From NCBI RefSeq assembly GCF_015767275.1, contig NZ_JADWMY010000015.1, forward strand, positions 1 through 64,000: 64,000 nt of DNA. The letters run 5' to 3'. This document shows, in pieces, positions 7,767 through 17,450 of the stretch. The position numbers were made by a program, and so were the translations under genes. Source of the stretch: Herbaspirillum sp. AP02 (GTDB lineage Bacteria > Pseudomonadota > Gammaproteobacteria > Burkholderiales > Burkholderiaceae_D). Within the stretch, counting starts at the first letter, position 1, and every line of letters begins with the position of its first letter. Under the pieces are notes generated by a model. The model had not been told where the DNA came from, did not search any database, and saw nothing but the letters and a program-made list of their open reading frames with translations.

Positions 7767-8570
7767 TTGCCTAATATCGTTGAAATCCGCGATCTGCACT
7801 TCCGTTATGGCGACCGCCCGATCCTGTCCGGTCTCCATATGGATTTCCCACGCGGAAAGGTGGTGGCGGTCATGGGCGGCTCCGGTTCGGGCAAGACCAC
7901 CATCCTGCGCCTGATCGGCGGGCAGTTGCAGCCGCAGCAGGGCAGGGTGGAGGTGGATGGCGAAAACGTGCCCGACCTGGCGACCGGACAACTGTATATG
8001 TTGCGTCGCAAGATGGGCATGCTGTTCCAGAACGGCGCGCTCTTTACCGACATGACGGTGTTCGACAACGTGGCCTTTCCGCTGCGCGAGCACACCGACC
8101 TGGATGAGACCCTCCTCCGCGACCTGGTACTCATGAAGTTGAACGCAGTCGGCTTGCGCAATGCGGCAGCGTTGAAGCCGGCGGAAATCTCCGGTGGCAT
8201 GGCGCGGCGCGTGGCGCTGGCCCGGGCGATCGCCCTGGACCCGGCGCTGATCATGTATGACGAGCCGTTCGCGGGACTCGATCCGATTTCCATGGGTGTG
8301 ACCGCCAACCTGATCCGACGTCTGAATGACGCGCTGGGGTCGACGTCCATCCTGGTGTCGCACGACGTCAATGAATCCTTCGGTATCGCCGATTATGTGT
8401 ATTTCCTGTCCGCCGGCAAGATCGTGGCCCAGGGTACGCCGGAAGAGATGCGTCACTCCACCGATCCCTATGTGAAGCAATTTGTCCACGCCGAGGCCGA
8501 TGGGCCGGTGCCTTTCCACTATCCCGGCAAGTCGTTGGCCGAGGATCTGGGCCTGGGAGGTGGTGCATGA
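7767..8570 (+). CDS. mlaF: Phospholipid ABC transporter ATP-binding protein MlaF
   Basis: ATPase of the Mla system that moves phospholipids between inner and outer membrane leaflets. The protein (267 residues from TTG 7767, reading PNIVEIRDLHFRYG) has Walker A GGSGSGKTT, signature ISGGMARRVALARA and Walker B LIMYDEPFAGLDP. A TTG start is chosen because GAAGA precedes it and a candidate promoter -10 overlaps the upstream ATG at 7734; that ATG would add 11 residues. It overlaps mlaE by ATGA, showing translational coupling. Order F-E-D-A-C-B resembles E. coli mlaFEDCB except that mlaA is included. Confidence 0.92.
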   Translation: MPNIVEIRDLHFRYGDRPILSGLHMDFPRGKVVAVMGGSGSGKTTILRLIGGQLQPQQGRVEVDGENVPDLATGQLYMLRRKMGMLFQNGALFTDMTVFDNVAFPLREHTDLDETLLRDLVLMKLNAVGLRNAAALKPAEISGGMARRVALARAIALDPALIMYDEPFAGLDPISMGVTANLIRRLNDALGSTSILVSHDVNESFGIADYVYFLSAGKIVAQGTPEEMRHSTDPYVKQFVHAEADGPVPFHYPGKSLAEDLGLGGGA

Positions 8571-9346
8571 TCGTCGGTCTCGTCAGCGGCCTGGGCCGCA
8601 GTATCCGGGAGTTCGTGGTCGGGGTCGGTTTTGCTGCACGCATGTTCGTCAACATGCTGGGCGCTTCGCTGGGCTTGCTGCGTCGTCCGCGTCTCATTAC
8701 CGACCAGATCCACTTCATCGGCAACTATTCGCTGGTGATCATCGCGGTGTCCGGCTTGTTCGTGGGCTTCGTGCTGGGCCTGCAGGGTTATTACACGCTC
8801 AACAAGTACGGTTCCGAACAGGCGCTGGGCCTGCTGGTGGCCCTGTCGCTGACCCGTGAACTGGGTCCGGTGGTGACCGCGCTGCTGTTCGCCGGGCGCG
8901 CCGGAACCTCGCTGACCGCCGAGATCGGCCTGATGAAGGCGGGTGAGCAACTGTCGGCCATGGAGATGATGGCCGTGAACCCGCTGCAACGCGTGGTCGC
9001 GCCGCGTTTCTGGGCGGGTGTCATCGCCATGCCGGTGCTGGCGGCCATCTTCAGTGCCGTGGGCGTCATGGGCGGTTATGTGGTTGGCGTGCTGCTGATC
9101 GGCGTGGATGAAGGTGCCTTCTGGTCGCAGATGCAGGGCGGGGTGGATGTCTGGAACGATATCGCCAATGGTGTGCTGAAAAGCGTGGTCTTCGGCGTGG
9201 CGGTGACCTTCGTGGCGCTGTTCCAGGGTTACGAAGCGCAGCCCACGCCGGAAGGCGTGGCTCGCGCCACCACCCGCACCGTCGTGATCGCTTCGCTGAT
9301 GGTGCTGGGTCTGGATTTCCTGCTGACCGCGCTGATGTTCAGTTGA
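8567..9346 (+). CDS. mlaE: Phospholipid ABC transporter permease MlaE
   Basis: A 259-residue inner-membrane permease of the MlaE/YrbE family with about five hydrophobic segments and the typical internal region E-L-G-P-V-V-T-A-L-L-F-A-G-R-A-G, followed by LTAEIGLMK. It pairs with MlaF and MlaD in the inner-membrane MlaFEDB complex. The start overlaps the mlaF stop by four bases; a 60-base gap with an AGGG-type site follows before mlaD. Confidence 0.95.
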   Translation: MIVGLVSGLGRSIREFVVGVGFAARMFVNMLGASLGLLRRPRLITDQIHFIGNYSLVIIAVSGLFVGFVLGLQGYYTLNKYGSEQALGLLVALSLTRELGPVVTALLFAGRAGTSLTAEIGLMKAGEQLSAMEMMAVNPLQRVVAPRFWAGVIAMPVLAAIFSAVGVMGGYVVGVLLIGVDEGAFWSQMQGGVDVWNDIANGVLKSVVFGVAVTFVALFQGYEAQPTPEGVARATTRTVVIASLMVLGLDFLLTALMFS

Positions 9347-9406
9347 TCGCGGCAAAGAATGTAGAGCGCCCGTACGCGGGCGACGATGAATATAGAGGGT
9401 TGAACT

Positions 9407-9883
9407 ATGCAACGTAAATCACTGGATGCCTGGGTTGGAATCTTCGTGCTGCTGGGGGTGGCTGCATTGGTGTTCCTGGCACTCAAGGCCGGCAACATGA
9501 GCACCATGTCCTTCGGTCAGAAGACCTATGCCCTCAAGGCCAGCTTCGACAATATCGGCGGCCTGAAGTCGCGTGCGGCCGTCAAGAGCGCCGGCGTGGT
9601 GGTGGGCCGCGTGGACTCGATCCGCTTCGATGATCAGACCTTCCGTGCCGTGGTCATGCTGAACATGGACGAGGGCTACAAATTCCCCAAGGACAGCTCA
9701 GCCAAGATTCTGACTTCGGGACTGTTGGGTGAACAATACATCGGCATCGAACCGGGCGGCGATACTGCTAACCTGGCTTCGGGCGATACCATTAAGATGA
9801 CGCAATCCGCAATCGTGCTGGAGAACCTGATCGGTCAGTTCCTCTACAGCAAGGCGGCAGAGGGAAAGGATGATTCAAAATGA
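9407..9883 (+). CDS. mlaD: MCE-domain lipid-binding protein MlaD
   Basis: A 158-residue protein with an N-terminal membrane anchor (residues about 8-27, WVGIFVLLGVAALVFLAL) and one MCE domain (YALKASFDNIGGLKSRAAV through LLGEQYIGIEPGG). MlaD forms a hexameric ring in the periplasm that passes phospholipid to the MlaFE transporter. Its length is typical of the bacterial single-MCE form. It overlaps mlaA by ATGA. Confidence 0.95.
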   Translation: MQRKSLDAWVGIFVLLGVAALVFLALKAGNMSTMSFGQKTYALKASFDNIGGLKSRAAVKSAGVVVGRVDSIRFDDQTFRAVVMLNMDEGYKFPKDSSAKILTSGLLGEQYIGIEPGGDTANLASGDTIKMTQSAIVLENLIGQFLYSKAAEGKDDSK

Positions 9884-10617
9884 ACAAGAAAACCTTCAAT
9901 ACCGCCTATGCGAGCCGCCTGGGTGCCATCGCCCTGGCAGCAGCAGCCCTGACCGGTTGCGCCAGCACCAACAACAATCCCAATGATCCGCTGGAAGGCT
10001 TCAACCGGACCATGTTCAGCTTCAACGACACGGTCGACAAGGTAGCCCTGAAGCCGGCAGCGCAGGCGTATGACGCCGTGGTGCCCAATCCCGTGCAGCA
10101 TGGCGTGGGCAACTTCTTCGGCAACATCGGCGACCTGTGGTCGTCGATCAACCAGTTGCTGCAGGGTCGCGTCGAGCAGGGTGTGTCGACCTTCATGCGC
10201 GTGGCCATCAACACCACCTTCGGTCTGGGTGGGGTGCTGGATGTGGCGACCGAAGCTCGCCTGCCGCGAGAAAAGTCCGATTTCGGCCAGACCCTGGGCA
10301 AGTGGGGCGTAGGCTCGGGTCCTTACGTGGTGCTGCCGTTCTTCGGTCCGTCGACCGTGCGTGATACCGCCGGCCTGCCGGTGGACCTGTATGGCGACCT
10401 GTGGACCTACAAGCATCCGGTCCGCTGGCGCAACGTCGGTACGGTGGTGCGCATCGTCGACCGCCGCGCCCAGTTGCTGGATGCGTCGACCCTGCTGGAA
10501 GACGCCGCGCTGGACAAGTACGATTTCGTGCGTGATGCCTACCTGCAACGTCGCCAGAGCCAGATCAATGGTGCCGGTGGTGGCAAGGACCGGCCGGAAA
10601 ACACTATCGAGCCGTAA
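9880..10617 (+). CDS. mlaA: Outer-membrane lipoprotein MlaA (VacJ)
   Basis: A 245-residue lipoprotein with a signal peptide ending in the lipobox LTGC (Cys at about residue 27). The MlaA family core follows (DPLEGFNRTMFSFND, then NFFGNIGDLWSSINQLLQG and GPYVVLPFFGPSTVRD). MlaA sits in the outer membrane with porins and removes misplaced phospholipids from the outer leaflet, passing them to MlaC. Its presence inside the mla operon is common in betaproteobacteria, whereas in E. coli it is unlinked. Confidence 0.95.
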   Translation: MNKKTFNTAYASRLGAIALAAAALTGCASTNNNPNDPLEGFNRTMFSFNDTVDKVALKPAAQAYDAVVPNPVQHGVGNFFGNIGDLWSSINQLLQGRVEQGVSTFMRVAINTTFGLGGVLDVATEARLPREKSDFGQTLGKWGVGSGPYVVLPFFGPSTVRDTAGLPVDLYGDLWTYKHPVRWRNVGTVVRIVDRRAQLLDASTLLEDAALDKYDFVRDAYLQRRQSQINGAGGGKDRPENTIEP

Positions 10618-10891
10618 TGGCCTGATCGGCTGGCCGGGCTGACTGGCCCGGCTGCGCCCCGCTGGTTGCGATGCCGATTGCACCGCCGCCAGTGCTGCAG
10701 CCCTTGAAAATCCGCTGAACCGCATTATCTGTAACACCCGTAGCCAACTGTGACGGCGCGGGAACCCCGTCATTTTGCGGGTTTCGAAGGGGTTGCCGGC
10801 GCTGGTCGCCGGATGCATGTCGATGCGCATGATGCGTACGATGCCCGTGCAGAATCCGGCCCCTTCCGCTGACTCGAATGGAAAAACACTT

Positions 10892-11533
10892 ATGAAGATG
10901 CTTGCCAAACTTTTCGCCATTGCCGCCATCGCTGTTCCCGCCCTGTCCTTCTCGGGCAGTGCTTCCGCCCAGGAAGCCCCCGATGCCCTGGTCAAGCGCA
11001 TCAGTTCGGAGGTGCTGGACACCGCCAAGACCGACAAGGACATCCAGGCCGGCAACAACGGCCGCATCATGCAGCTGGTCGAACAGAAGATCCTGCCGTA
11101 CGTGGACTTCGAACGCATGACCCAGCTGGCCGCTGGCCGTTACTGGCGCCAGGCCACCCCGGAACAGCAGAAGCAGCTGATCACCCAGTTCCGCAGCCTG
11201 CTGGTGTTCACCTACTCCGGCGCACTGTCGCAGGTCCGTGACCAGAAGATCGAATTCAAGCCCCTGCGCGCCGCCCCTGGCGACACCGAGGTGGAAGTGA
11301 ACTCCCAGGTCATCTCCTCGCGTGGCGGTGAGCCCATCCAGCTGAGCTATCGCCTGGAAAAGAAGGCCGACGGCTGGAAGCTGTATGACGTCAACGTGCT
11401 GGGCGCCTGGCTGGTCGAGGCCTACCGCGGCACCTTCTCCAGCGAGATCAGCAAGGGTGGCATCGATGGCCTGATCAAGGCCCTGAGCGACAAGAACCAG
11501 CAACTGGCCGCCCGCAGCAACGGCAAGAAGTAA
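10892..11533 (+). CDS. mlaC: Periplasmic phospholipid shuttle MlaC
   Basis: A 213-residue protein with a clear Sec signal peptide (MKMLAKLFAIAAIAVPALSF, cleavage after SASA). The mature MlaC/Ttg2D domain contains YVDFERMTQLAAGRYWRQ and the late segment WKLYDVNVLGAWLVE. It carries phospholipid between MlaA and MlaD. The start at 10892 is chosen for the signal peptide and GGAAAA upstream; the frame is open further upstream but that part has no such features. A 274-base gap separates it from mlaA, so a second promoter is possible. Confidence 0.93.
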   Translation: MKMLAKLFAIAAIAVPALSFSGSASAQEAPDALVKRISSEVLDTAKTDKDIQAGNNGRIMQLVEQKILPYVDFERMTQLAAGRYWRQATPEQQKQLITQFRSLLVFTYSGALSQVRDQKIEFKPLRAAPGDTEVEVNSQVISSRGGEPIQLSYRLEKKADGWKLYDVNVLGAWLVEAYRGTFSSEISKGGIDGLIKALSDKNQQLAARSNGKK

Positions 11534-11564
11534 TTTTCTTCACCGACCCGAAAGATCCAGCACC

Positions 11565-11858
11565 ATGTTCAAGCCCGGCGCCTCGCTGACCTTCACCAAT
11601 GCCAGCATTGTCCTGCGCGACGGCCTCTCGGCCATCGCCGCCGGGCAGGGCAGCATCGATGTGAGCGAGGTGACGGTGGTTGATTCTTCGGCCGTGGCCA
11701 CGTTGCTGGCCTGGCGTCGCGCAGCGGTCGAGCGTGGTGCGGCGTTGGAATTCGGCGTCCTGCCGGCCAATCTGCAGAGCCTGGCCGACCTCTACGGCGT
11801 TTCCGCCTTGCTGCAAGGCACGGCGGCTCCTACCTCCGCGACTGATCGACATCACTGA
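11565..11858 (+). CDS. mlaB: STAS-domain protein MlaB
   Basis: A 97-residue cytosolic STAS domain protein. The core EVTVVDSSAVATLLAWRRAA matches the anti-sigma-antagonist-like fold, with the V-D-S-S segment where MlaB proteins carry their conserved serine/threonine. MlaB binds MlaF and is needed for stability and activity of the transporter. It closes the mla set, 31 bases after mlaC. Confidence 0.88.
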   Translation: MFKPGASLTFTNASIVLRDGLSAIAAGQGSIDVSEVTVVDSSAVATLLAWRRAAVERGAALEFGVLPANLQSLADLYGVSALLQGTAAPTSATDRHH

Positions 11859-12188
11859 TCGGTCCTGCCCTTCCGGCCGGCGCGGATGACCTGCGGCGGC
11901 CCGGAAAATCGAATTCCCCTATAATCGAAGGTTTTGCAGGCGCGCTTGCGGCCTCGTGCACCGGATTTTCCTCCCTTGAACGCGGCTTCACTTAAGCCGA
12001 GCAAAACCTGAATACCAGCGATCTGCGGATTGACCGCGATGGCATAACGACAACATGGCTGCGCCGCGACCGTACCTCCGAGAGAGTGCGGGGTGAGGGC
12101 GGGCCAGGGCGAGGCGGGTGAGGGATTCCTGGTGGATTCCCGCTCCCTCATTTCTTTCTGGCAAATAACGTATCGAATGGGCGAGGCA
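11859..12188. other. 330-base gap upstream of the ABC exporter genes
   Basis: No gene is seen. TATAAT at 11920-11925 followed by CG could be a -10 element, but no good -35 lies 16-18 bases before it. Frames crossing the region (for example the open frame from 12093) look non-coding until MGEAMAALQ. Confidence 0.35.
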
Positions 12189-13109
12189 ATGGCCGCTCTC
12201 CAAATTACAGACATCAAGAAGCGTTACCAGTCGCTGCAGGCACTGGGTGGCGTTTCGCTGGCAATCGAAGAAGGCGAATTCTTCGGCTTGCTCGGGCCCA
12301 ACGGTGCCGGCAAGACCACGCTGATCTCCATCATCGCCGGCCTGAACCGGGCCGATTCCGGCTCGGTCACCATCCATGGTCACGACGTCGTCAGCGACTA
12401 TCGCGCAGCCCGCACGAAGCTGGGCGTGGTGCCGCAGGAATTGGTGTTCGATCCCTTTTTCACGGTGCGCGAGACGCTGCGCATGCAGTCCGGCTACTTT
12501 GGCCTGCGCAACAACGACAAGTGGATCGACGAGGTCATGGAAAACCTGGACCTCACCAACAAGGCCGATACCAACATGCGCGCCCTCTCGGGCGGCATGA
12601 AGCGTCGCGTGCTGGTGGCGCAGGCGCTGGTGCACAAGCCGCCGGTGATCGTGCTGGATGAACCCACCGCCGGTGTGGATGTGGAGTTGCGCCAGACCCT
12701 GTGGCACTTCATCGGCCGCCTCAATCGCGAGGGCCACACCATCGTCTTGACCACGCACTACCTGGAAGAGGCGCAGGCGCTGTGCAACCGCATCGCCATG
12801 CTCAAGTTCGGGCAGGTGGTGGCGCTGGACTCGACCGAGGGCCTGATACGCCGCATCTCGGGTTCGCAGATGGTGCTCAAGCTCAAGCGCGGCGCCTTGC
12901 CGGACGGCCTCAAGGCGCTGGTGACGCGTCCCGAGGAACTGCTTTCCGGCAATACCGCCAACAAGTACACGCTGCGCGTGAATGACTACCAGGAAGTCGA
13001 GCCCATCCTGGCCACGCTGCGCGCCGCCGGCACCGAGATCGACGACCTGCAGTTGCAACAGGCCGATCTGGAAGACGTCTTCATCCAGATCATGGGAGAT
13101 GAAAAATGA
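12189..13109 (+). CDS. ABC exporter ATP-binding protein (YadG/NodI-like)
   Basis: A 306-residue ATPase: Walker A GPNGAGKTT at about 39-47, signature LSGGMKRRVLVAQAL, Walker B VIVLDEPTAGVD, and a C-terminal extension of about 80 residues as in the drug-exporter (ABC-2/DrrA) subfamily. It overlaps the permease gene by ATGA, so the two form one exporter. The start could also be ATG 12177 (adding MGEA). It lies between mlaB and the BolA-type gene, where E. coli has no such pair. Substrate unknown; YadGH, NodIJ and DrrAB are the nearest named relatives. Confidence 0.9.
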   Translation: MAALQITDIKKRYQSLQALGGVSLAIEEGEFFGLLGPNGAGKTTLISIIAGLNRADSGSVTIHGHDVVSDYRAARTKLGVVPQELVFDPFFTVRETLRMQSGYFGLRNNDKWIDEVMENLDLTNKADTNMRALSGGMKRRVLVAQALVHKPPVIVLDEPTAGVDVELRQTLWHFIGRLNREGHTIVLTTHYLEEAQALCNRIAMLKFGQVVALDSTEGLIRRISGSQMVLKLKRGALPDGLKALVTRPEELLSGNTANKYTLRVNDYQEVEPILATLRAAGTEIDDLQLQQADLEDVFIQIMGDEK

Positions 13110-13870
13110 TCGGTTTCCGTACCCTTTTCTACAAGGAAATCCTGCGTTTCTGGAAGGTCGCCACCCAGACCATCACCGCGCCGGTGGTCACGGCCTTGCT
13201 CTATCTGCTGATCTTCGGCCATGTGCTGCAGGACCGCGTGCAGGTGTATCCGGGCGTGAACTACACCGGCTTCCTGGTGCCGGGCCTGGTGATGATGAGC
13301 GTGTTGCAGAATGCCTTCGCCAACAGTTCGTCTTCGCTGATCCAGTCCAAGATCACCGGTAACCTGGTGTTCGTGCTGCTCACGCCACTGTCGCACTGGG
13401 AAATGTTCGGCGGCTACGTGCTGGCGGCCGTGGTGCGTGGCCTGATGGTGGGCGCCGGGGTGTTCGTGGTGACCGTGTGGTTCGGCCATCTGGACTTCGT
13501 GGCACCGCTGTGGATTTTGGTGTTTGCGTTGCTGGGCGCAGGCATTCTGGGGACCATGGGCCTGATCGCGGGTATCTGGGCCGAGAAGTTCGACCAGCTC
13601 GCGGCGTTCCAGAATTTCCTGATCGTGCCGCTGACCTTCCTGGCCGGCGTGTTCTATTCGATACACTCGCTGCCCCCGTTCTGGCAGGCGGTATCGCATT
13701 TCAACCCGTTTTTTTATATGATCGATGGCTTTCGCTACGGCTTCTTCGGCCAGTCCGACATTCCCCCCATGACCAGCCTCGGTATCGTCGCCGTGTTCTT
13801 CGTGGCGCTGTCCACGCTGGCCGTGCGCATGCTCAAGAGCGGTTACAAGCTGCGCGCCGGTTCGCATTGA
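13106..13870 (+). CDS. ABC-2 type exporter permease (YadH/NodJ-like)
   Basis: A 254-residue inner-membrane permease with six hydrophobic segments and the ABC-2 signature region (QNFLIVPLTFLAGVFYSIHSLP, then FNPFFYMIDGFRYGFFG). It partners with the ATPase that it overlaps by four bases. The family exports lipids, oligosaccharides or drugs; the substrate cannot be told from sequence. Its location beside mla and murA suggests an envelope role, which is inference. Confidence 0.9.
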   Translation: MIGFRTLFYKEILRFWKVATQTITAPVVTALLYLLIFGHVLQDRVQVYPGVNYTGFLVPGLVMMSVLQNAFANSSSSLIQSKITGNLVFVLLTPLSHWEMFGGYVLAAVVRGLMVGAGVFVVTVWFGHLDFVAPLWILVFALLGAGILGTMGLIAGIWAEKFDQLAAFQNFLIVPLTFLAGVFYSIHSLPPFWQAVSHFNPFFYMIDGFRYGFFGQSDIPPMTSLGIVAVFFVALSTLAVRMLKSGYKLRAGSH

Positions 13871-13908
13871 GCCCGCCGGCCCCCCCTATTCCTGTGAAGA
13901 GCCTCACC

Positions 13909-14145
13909 ATGCTACCCACCCCCGAACTCGTCAAAAGCTATATCGCCGCCGGCCTGGAGTGCCAGCACCTCGAAGTGGAGGGCGATGGCCAGCACTTCAC
14001 CGCCGTCATCGTCGCCGATGCCTTTACCGGCAAGCGCCTGATCCAGCGTCACCAGCTGGTCTATGCCGCCCTGGGCGACCGCATGCGCGAAGAAATCCAC
14101 GCGCTGTCGATGAAGACCCTGACCCCCGAAGAATTCCAGAAATAA
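13909..14145 (+). CDS. ibaG: BolA/IbaG-family protein
   Basis: A 78-residue BolA-fold protein. It contains the family pattern with invariant His in KRLIQRHQLVYAALGDRM and the C-terminal HALSMKTLTPEEF. IbaG-type BolA proteins bind [2Fe-2S] clusters with monothiol glutaredoxins, and in E. coli ibaG lies between mlaB and murA, as here. The start MLPTPELVKSYI was chosen by domain length; upstream codons in frame are shadow sequence. It is nine bases before murA. Confidence 0.85.
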   Translation: MLPTPELVKSYIAAGLECQHLEVEGDGQHFTAVIVADAFTGKRLIQRHQLVYAALGDRMREEIHALSMKTLTPEEFQK

Positions 14146-14154
14146 GGCAATACC

Positions 14155-15405
14155 ATGGACAAGCTCCTGATCCGTGGCGGCAAGCGCCTCTCCGGCGATG
14201 TCACCATTTCCGGCGCCAAGAATGCCGCCCTGCCCATCCTGTGCGCCGGCCTGCTGACGGCCGATGACCTGCATCTGACCAATGTGCCGCACCTGCAGGA
14301 TGTGGTCACCATTACCCAACTGATGAAGCAGATGGGCCTGCGCGTGCGCGAGAACGGCGAGGAGATGGTGCTCAACGGCAACGACATCACCCGTCCCGAA
14401 GCACCCTATGAGCTGGTCAAGACCATGCGCGCCTCGATCCTGGTGCTGGGTCCGCTGCTGGCCCGCTTCGGCCAGGCCAAGGTGTCCCTGCCGGGTGGCT
14501 GCGCCATCGGTTCGCGTCCGGTGGACCAGCACATCAAGGGCCTGCAGGCCATGGGGGCCGAGATCCATATCGAAGGCGGCTACATCCACGCCAAGGCCAA
14601 GCGCCTCAAGGGTGCGCGCATCGTGACCGACATGATCACCGTCACCGGCACCGAGAACCTGCTGATGGCTGCGGTACTGGCCGATGGCGAGACCGTGCTG
14701 GAAAACGCCGCGCGCGAACCTGAAGTGGGCGACCTGGCCCAGCTGCTGGTGAAGATGGGTGCCAGGATCGAAGGCATCGGCACCGACCGCCTGGTGATCC
14801 AGGGCGTGGACAAGCTGCACGGCGCCTCGCACCAGGTGATCGCCGACCGCATCGAAACCGGTACCTTCCTGTGCGCCGTGGCCGCCACCGGCGGTGACGT
14901 GACCCTGCAGCGCACCCGCGCCGGGCTGCTGGACGCGGCGCTGGACAAGCTGCGCGACGCCGGTGCCATCCTCACCTCGGGCGAGGACTGGATCCGTATC
15001 CAGATGGCACGTCGGCCCAAGGCAGTGAGTTTCCGCACCACCGAATACCCGGGTTTCCCGACCGACATGCAGGCGCAGTTCATGGCGCTGAACTGCATCG
15101 CCGAGGGCACCAGCCATGTCACCGAGACCATCTTCGAGAACCGTTTCATGCACGTGCAGGAATTGAACCGCCTGGGCGCGGCCATCGATGTGGAGGGCAA
15201 CACCGCCATCGTCACCGGCGTGGAAAAATTCATCGGCGCGCCGGTGATGGCCACCGACCTGCGTGCCTCGGCCTCGCTGGTCATCGCCGGCCTGGCTGCG
15301 CAGGGCGAGACGGTGGTCGAACGCATCTACCATCTAGACCGTGGTTACGACCGCATGGAAGCCAAGCTGTCGGCCATCGGGGCGGACATCCAGCGCATCA
15401 AATAA
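14155..15405 (+). CDS. murA: UDP-N-acetylglucosamine 1-carboxyvinyltransferase
   Basis: MurA transfers enolpyruvate from PEP to UDP-GlcNAc, the first committed step of peptidoglycan synthesis, in the cytoplasm. The 416-residue length is typical. The N-terminal [25 protein letters not shown] is the family opening, and the catalytic loop contains Cys116 in [15 protein letters not shown], so the enzyme should be fosfomycin-sensitive at that position. The EPSP-synthase-like two-domain repeat is complete. It is 26 bases before hisG and probably co-transcribed. Confidence 0.97.
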   Translation: MDKLLIRGGKRLSGDVTISGAKNAALPILCAGLLTADDLHLTNVPHLQDVVTITQLMKQMGLRVRENGEEMVLNGNDITRPEAPYELVKTMRASILVLGPLLARFGQAKVSLPGGCAIGSRPVDQHIKGLQAMGAEIHIEGGYIHAKAKRLKGARIVTDMITVTGTENLLMAAVLADGETVLENAAREPEVGDLAQLLVKMGARIEGIGTDRLVIQGVDKLHGASHQVIADRIETGTFLCAVAATGGDVTLQRTRAGLLDAALDKLRDAGAILTSGEDWIRIQMARRPKAVSFRTTEYPGFPTDMQAQFMALNCIAEGTSHVTETIFENRFMHVQELNRLGAAIDVEGNTAIVTGVEKFIGAPVMATDLRASASLVIAGLAAQGETVVERIYHLDRGYDRMEAKLSAIGADIQRIK

Positions 15406-15431
15406 GTTTTCGGATTGAAAAGTACAACATC

Positions 15432-16082
15432 ATGACCCAACAACTGACGCTGGCGCTCTCCAAGGGCCGCATCTTCGAAGAGACCCTGCCGCTGCTCAAG
15501 GCGGCCGGCATCACCGTGTCCGAGGACCCAGAGTCGTCGCGCAAGCTGATCCTGCCCACCAATGATCCTGACGTGCGGGTGATCATCGTGCGCGCTTCCG
15601 ACGTGCCGACCTATGTGCAATACGGCGCGGCCGATTTCGGCGTGGCCGGCAAGGACGTGCTGCTGGAACACGGCGGCGAAGGCCTGTACCAGCCGATCGA
15701 CCTGAACATCGCCAAGTGCCGCCTGTCGGTGGCAGTGCAGGAAGGCTTCGACTATGCCAGTGCGGTGCGCCAGGGGGCGCGTCTGCGGGTGGTGACCAAG
15801 TACGTCAAGACCGCACGCGAGCACTTCGCCGCCAAGGGTGTACACGTGGACCTGATCAAGCTGTATGGCTCGATGGAGCTGGGTCCGCTGGTGGGCCTGT
15901 CGGACGCCATCGTCGACCTGGTCAGCACCGGTGGTACGCTGCGCGCCAACAAGCTGGTGGAGGTCGAGCACATCATCGATATCTCCTCGCGCCTGGTGGT
16001 CAACCAGGCTGCGCTGAAGTTGAAGCGCGAGCGCTTGCAGCCCATCCTCGATGCCTTCGAGAAGGCGTCCAAGGCCAAGTAA
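15432..16082 (+). CDS. hisG: ATP phosphoribosyltransferase, short form
   Basis: First enzyme of histidine synthesis, joining ATP and PRPP. At 216 residues it is the short HisG form, with [18 protein letters not shown] at the start and [17 protein letters not shown] near the PRPP site. It lacks the C-terminal histidine-binding domain of the long form. Short HisG needs HisZ as regulatory partner; hisZ is not in this window. It is the first his gene and likely shares transcripts with murA. Confidence 0.96.
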   Translation: MTQQLTLALSKGRIFEETLPLLKAAGITVSEDPESSRKLILPTNDPDVRVIIVRASDVPTYVQYGAADFGVAGKDVLLEHGGEGLYQPIDLNIAKCRLSVAVQEGFDYASAVRQGARLRVVTKYVKTAREHFAAKGVHVDLIKLYGSMELGPLVGLSDAIVDLVSTGGTLRANKLVEVEHIIDISSRLVVNQAALKLKRERLQPILDAFEKASKAK

Positions 16083-16129
16083 TACCGTCATTTCAACGAC
16101 CCAGATTTCCTCGCAGAGCAGGTGAGACC

Positions 16130-17446
16130 ATGAGCATTGCCATCCGAAAACTCGATTCCGCCGATGCCGGCTTCCGTGACAAGCTGTCGGCCGTGCTGGC
16201 CTTCGAAGCCAGCGAGGACGAGGCCATCGACCGCGCCGCCGCCGGCATCCTGGCCGACGTGAAGGCGCGTGGCGATGCCGCCGTGCTGGAATACACGCAG
16301 CGTTTCGACCGCGTGCAGGCCCCGTCCGTGGCTGCCCTGGAAATCGGCAAGGAAGCGCTGCAGGCGGCACTGGCCGGCCTGCCCGAGGCGCGCCGCCATG
16401 CGCTGCAGACCGCCGCCGACCGCGTGCGTGCCTATCACGAGCGCCAGAAGAAGGAATGCGGTTCCGACGGCTTCCTCTATCGCGAAGCCGACGGCACCGA
16501 GCTGGGCCAGAAGGTTACGCCGCTGGACCGCGTGGGCATCTACGTGCCGGGTGGCAAGGCGGCCTATCCTTCGTCGGTGTTGATGAATGCGATTCCCGCC
16601 AAGGTGGCGGGGGTGCAGGAAGTGATCATGGTCGTGCCCACGCCGGATGGCGTGAAGAACGAGCTGGTACTGGCCGCCGCGGCCATTGCGGGCGTGGATC
16701 GCGTCTTCACCATCGGCGGCGCGCAAGCGGTCGGTGCGCTGGCCTACGGCACGGCGACCATCCCGCAGGTGGACAAGATCGTCGGCCCCGGCAACGCCTA
16801 TGTGGCCGCTGCCAAGCGCCGCGTGTTCGGCGTGGTGGGGATCGACATGATCGCCGGCCCCTCGGAAATCCTGGTCATCTGCGACGGCGCCACCGATCCC
16901 GACTGGATCGCCATGGACCTCTTCTCGCAGGCCGAACACGACGAACTGGCACAGTCGATCCTGCTCTGCCCCGATGCGGACTACATCGCCCGGGTGGAAG
17001 CCTCGATCAATCGCCTGCTGGACGAGATGCCGCGCAAGGAAGTGATCCGTACCTCGCTGACCGATCGTGGCGCCCTGGTCAAGGTGCGCGACATGCAAGA
17101 GGCCTGCGAGATTGCCAACATGATCGCGGCGGAGCACCTGGAAATCTCGGCGCAGGAGCCGCAGCAGTGGGCCGACCTGATCCGTCACGCCGGTGCCATG
17201 TTCCTCGGGCGTTTTTCGTCCGAATCGCTGGGCGATTACTGCGCCGGCCCCAACCACGTGCTGCCCACCTCGCGGACCGCGCGCTTCTCCTCGCCGCTGG
17301 GGGTGTATGACTTCCAGAAGCGTTCCAGCGTGATCCGCGTGTCGGAAGAGGGCGCGCAGACGCTGGGCAGGATCGCCGCCGAACTGGCCTATGGCGAAGG
17401 CTTGCAGGCGCACGCCCGCTCGGCCGAATTGCGGCTGAAGAAGTGA
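16130..17446 (+). CDS. hisD: Histidinol dehydrogenase
   Basis: Zn-dependent NAD enzyme that oxidises histidinol to histidine in two steps. The 438-residue protein shows the family signatures [44 protein letters not shown] and [15 protein letters not shown]. The start [12 protein letters not shown] is preceded by AGGTGAG at eight bases; upstream in-frame sequence is a shadow of hisG. The stop is only four bases before the embedded methyltransferase gene. Confidence 0.97.
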   Translation: MSIAIRKLDSADAGFRDKLSAVLAFEASEDEAIDRAAAGILADVKARGDAAVLEYTQRFDRVQAPSVAALEIGKEALQAALAGLPEARRHALQTAADRVRAYHERQKKECGSDGFLYREADGTELGQKVTPLDRVGIYVPGGKAAYPSSVLMNAIPAKVAGVQEVIMVVPTPDGVKNELVLAAAAIAGVDRVFTIGGAQAVGALAYGTATIPQVDKIVGPGNAYVAAAKRRVFGVVGIDMIAGPSEILVICDGATDPDWIAMDLFSQAEHDELAQSILLCPDADYIARVEASINRLLDEMPRKEVIRTSLTDRGALVKVRDMQEACEIANMIAAEHLEISAQEPQQWADLIRHAGAMFLGRFSSESLGDYCAGPNHVLPTSRTARFSSPLGVYDFQKRSSVIRVSEEGAQTLGRIAAELAYGEGLQAHARSAELRLKK

Positions 17447-17450
17447 CCCC

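Noticed and set aside
9844-11118. Reverse open frame of 424 codons opposite mlaA and mlaC
   Set aside because: Antisense to two well-supported Mla genes and lacks any recognisable domain.
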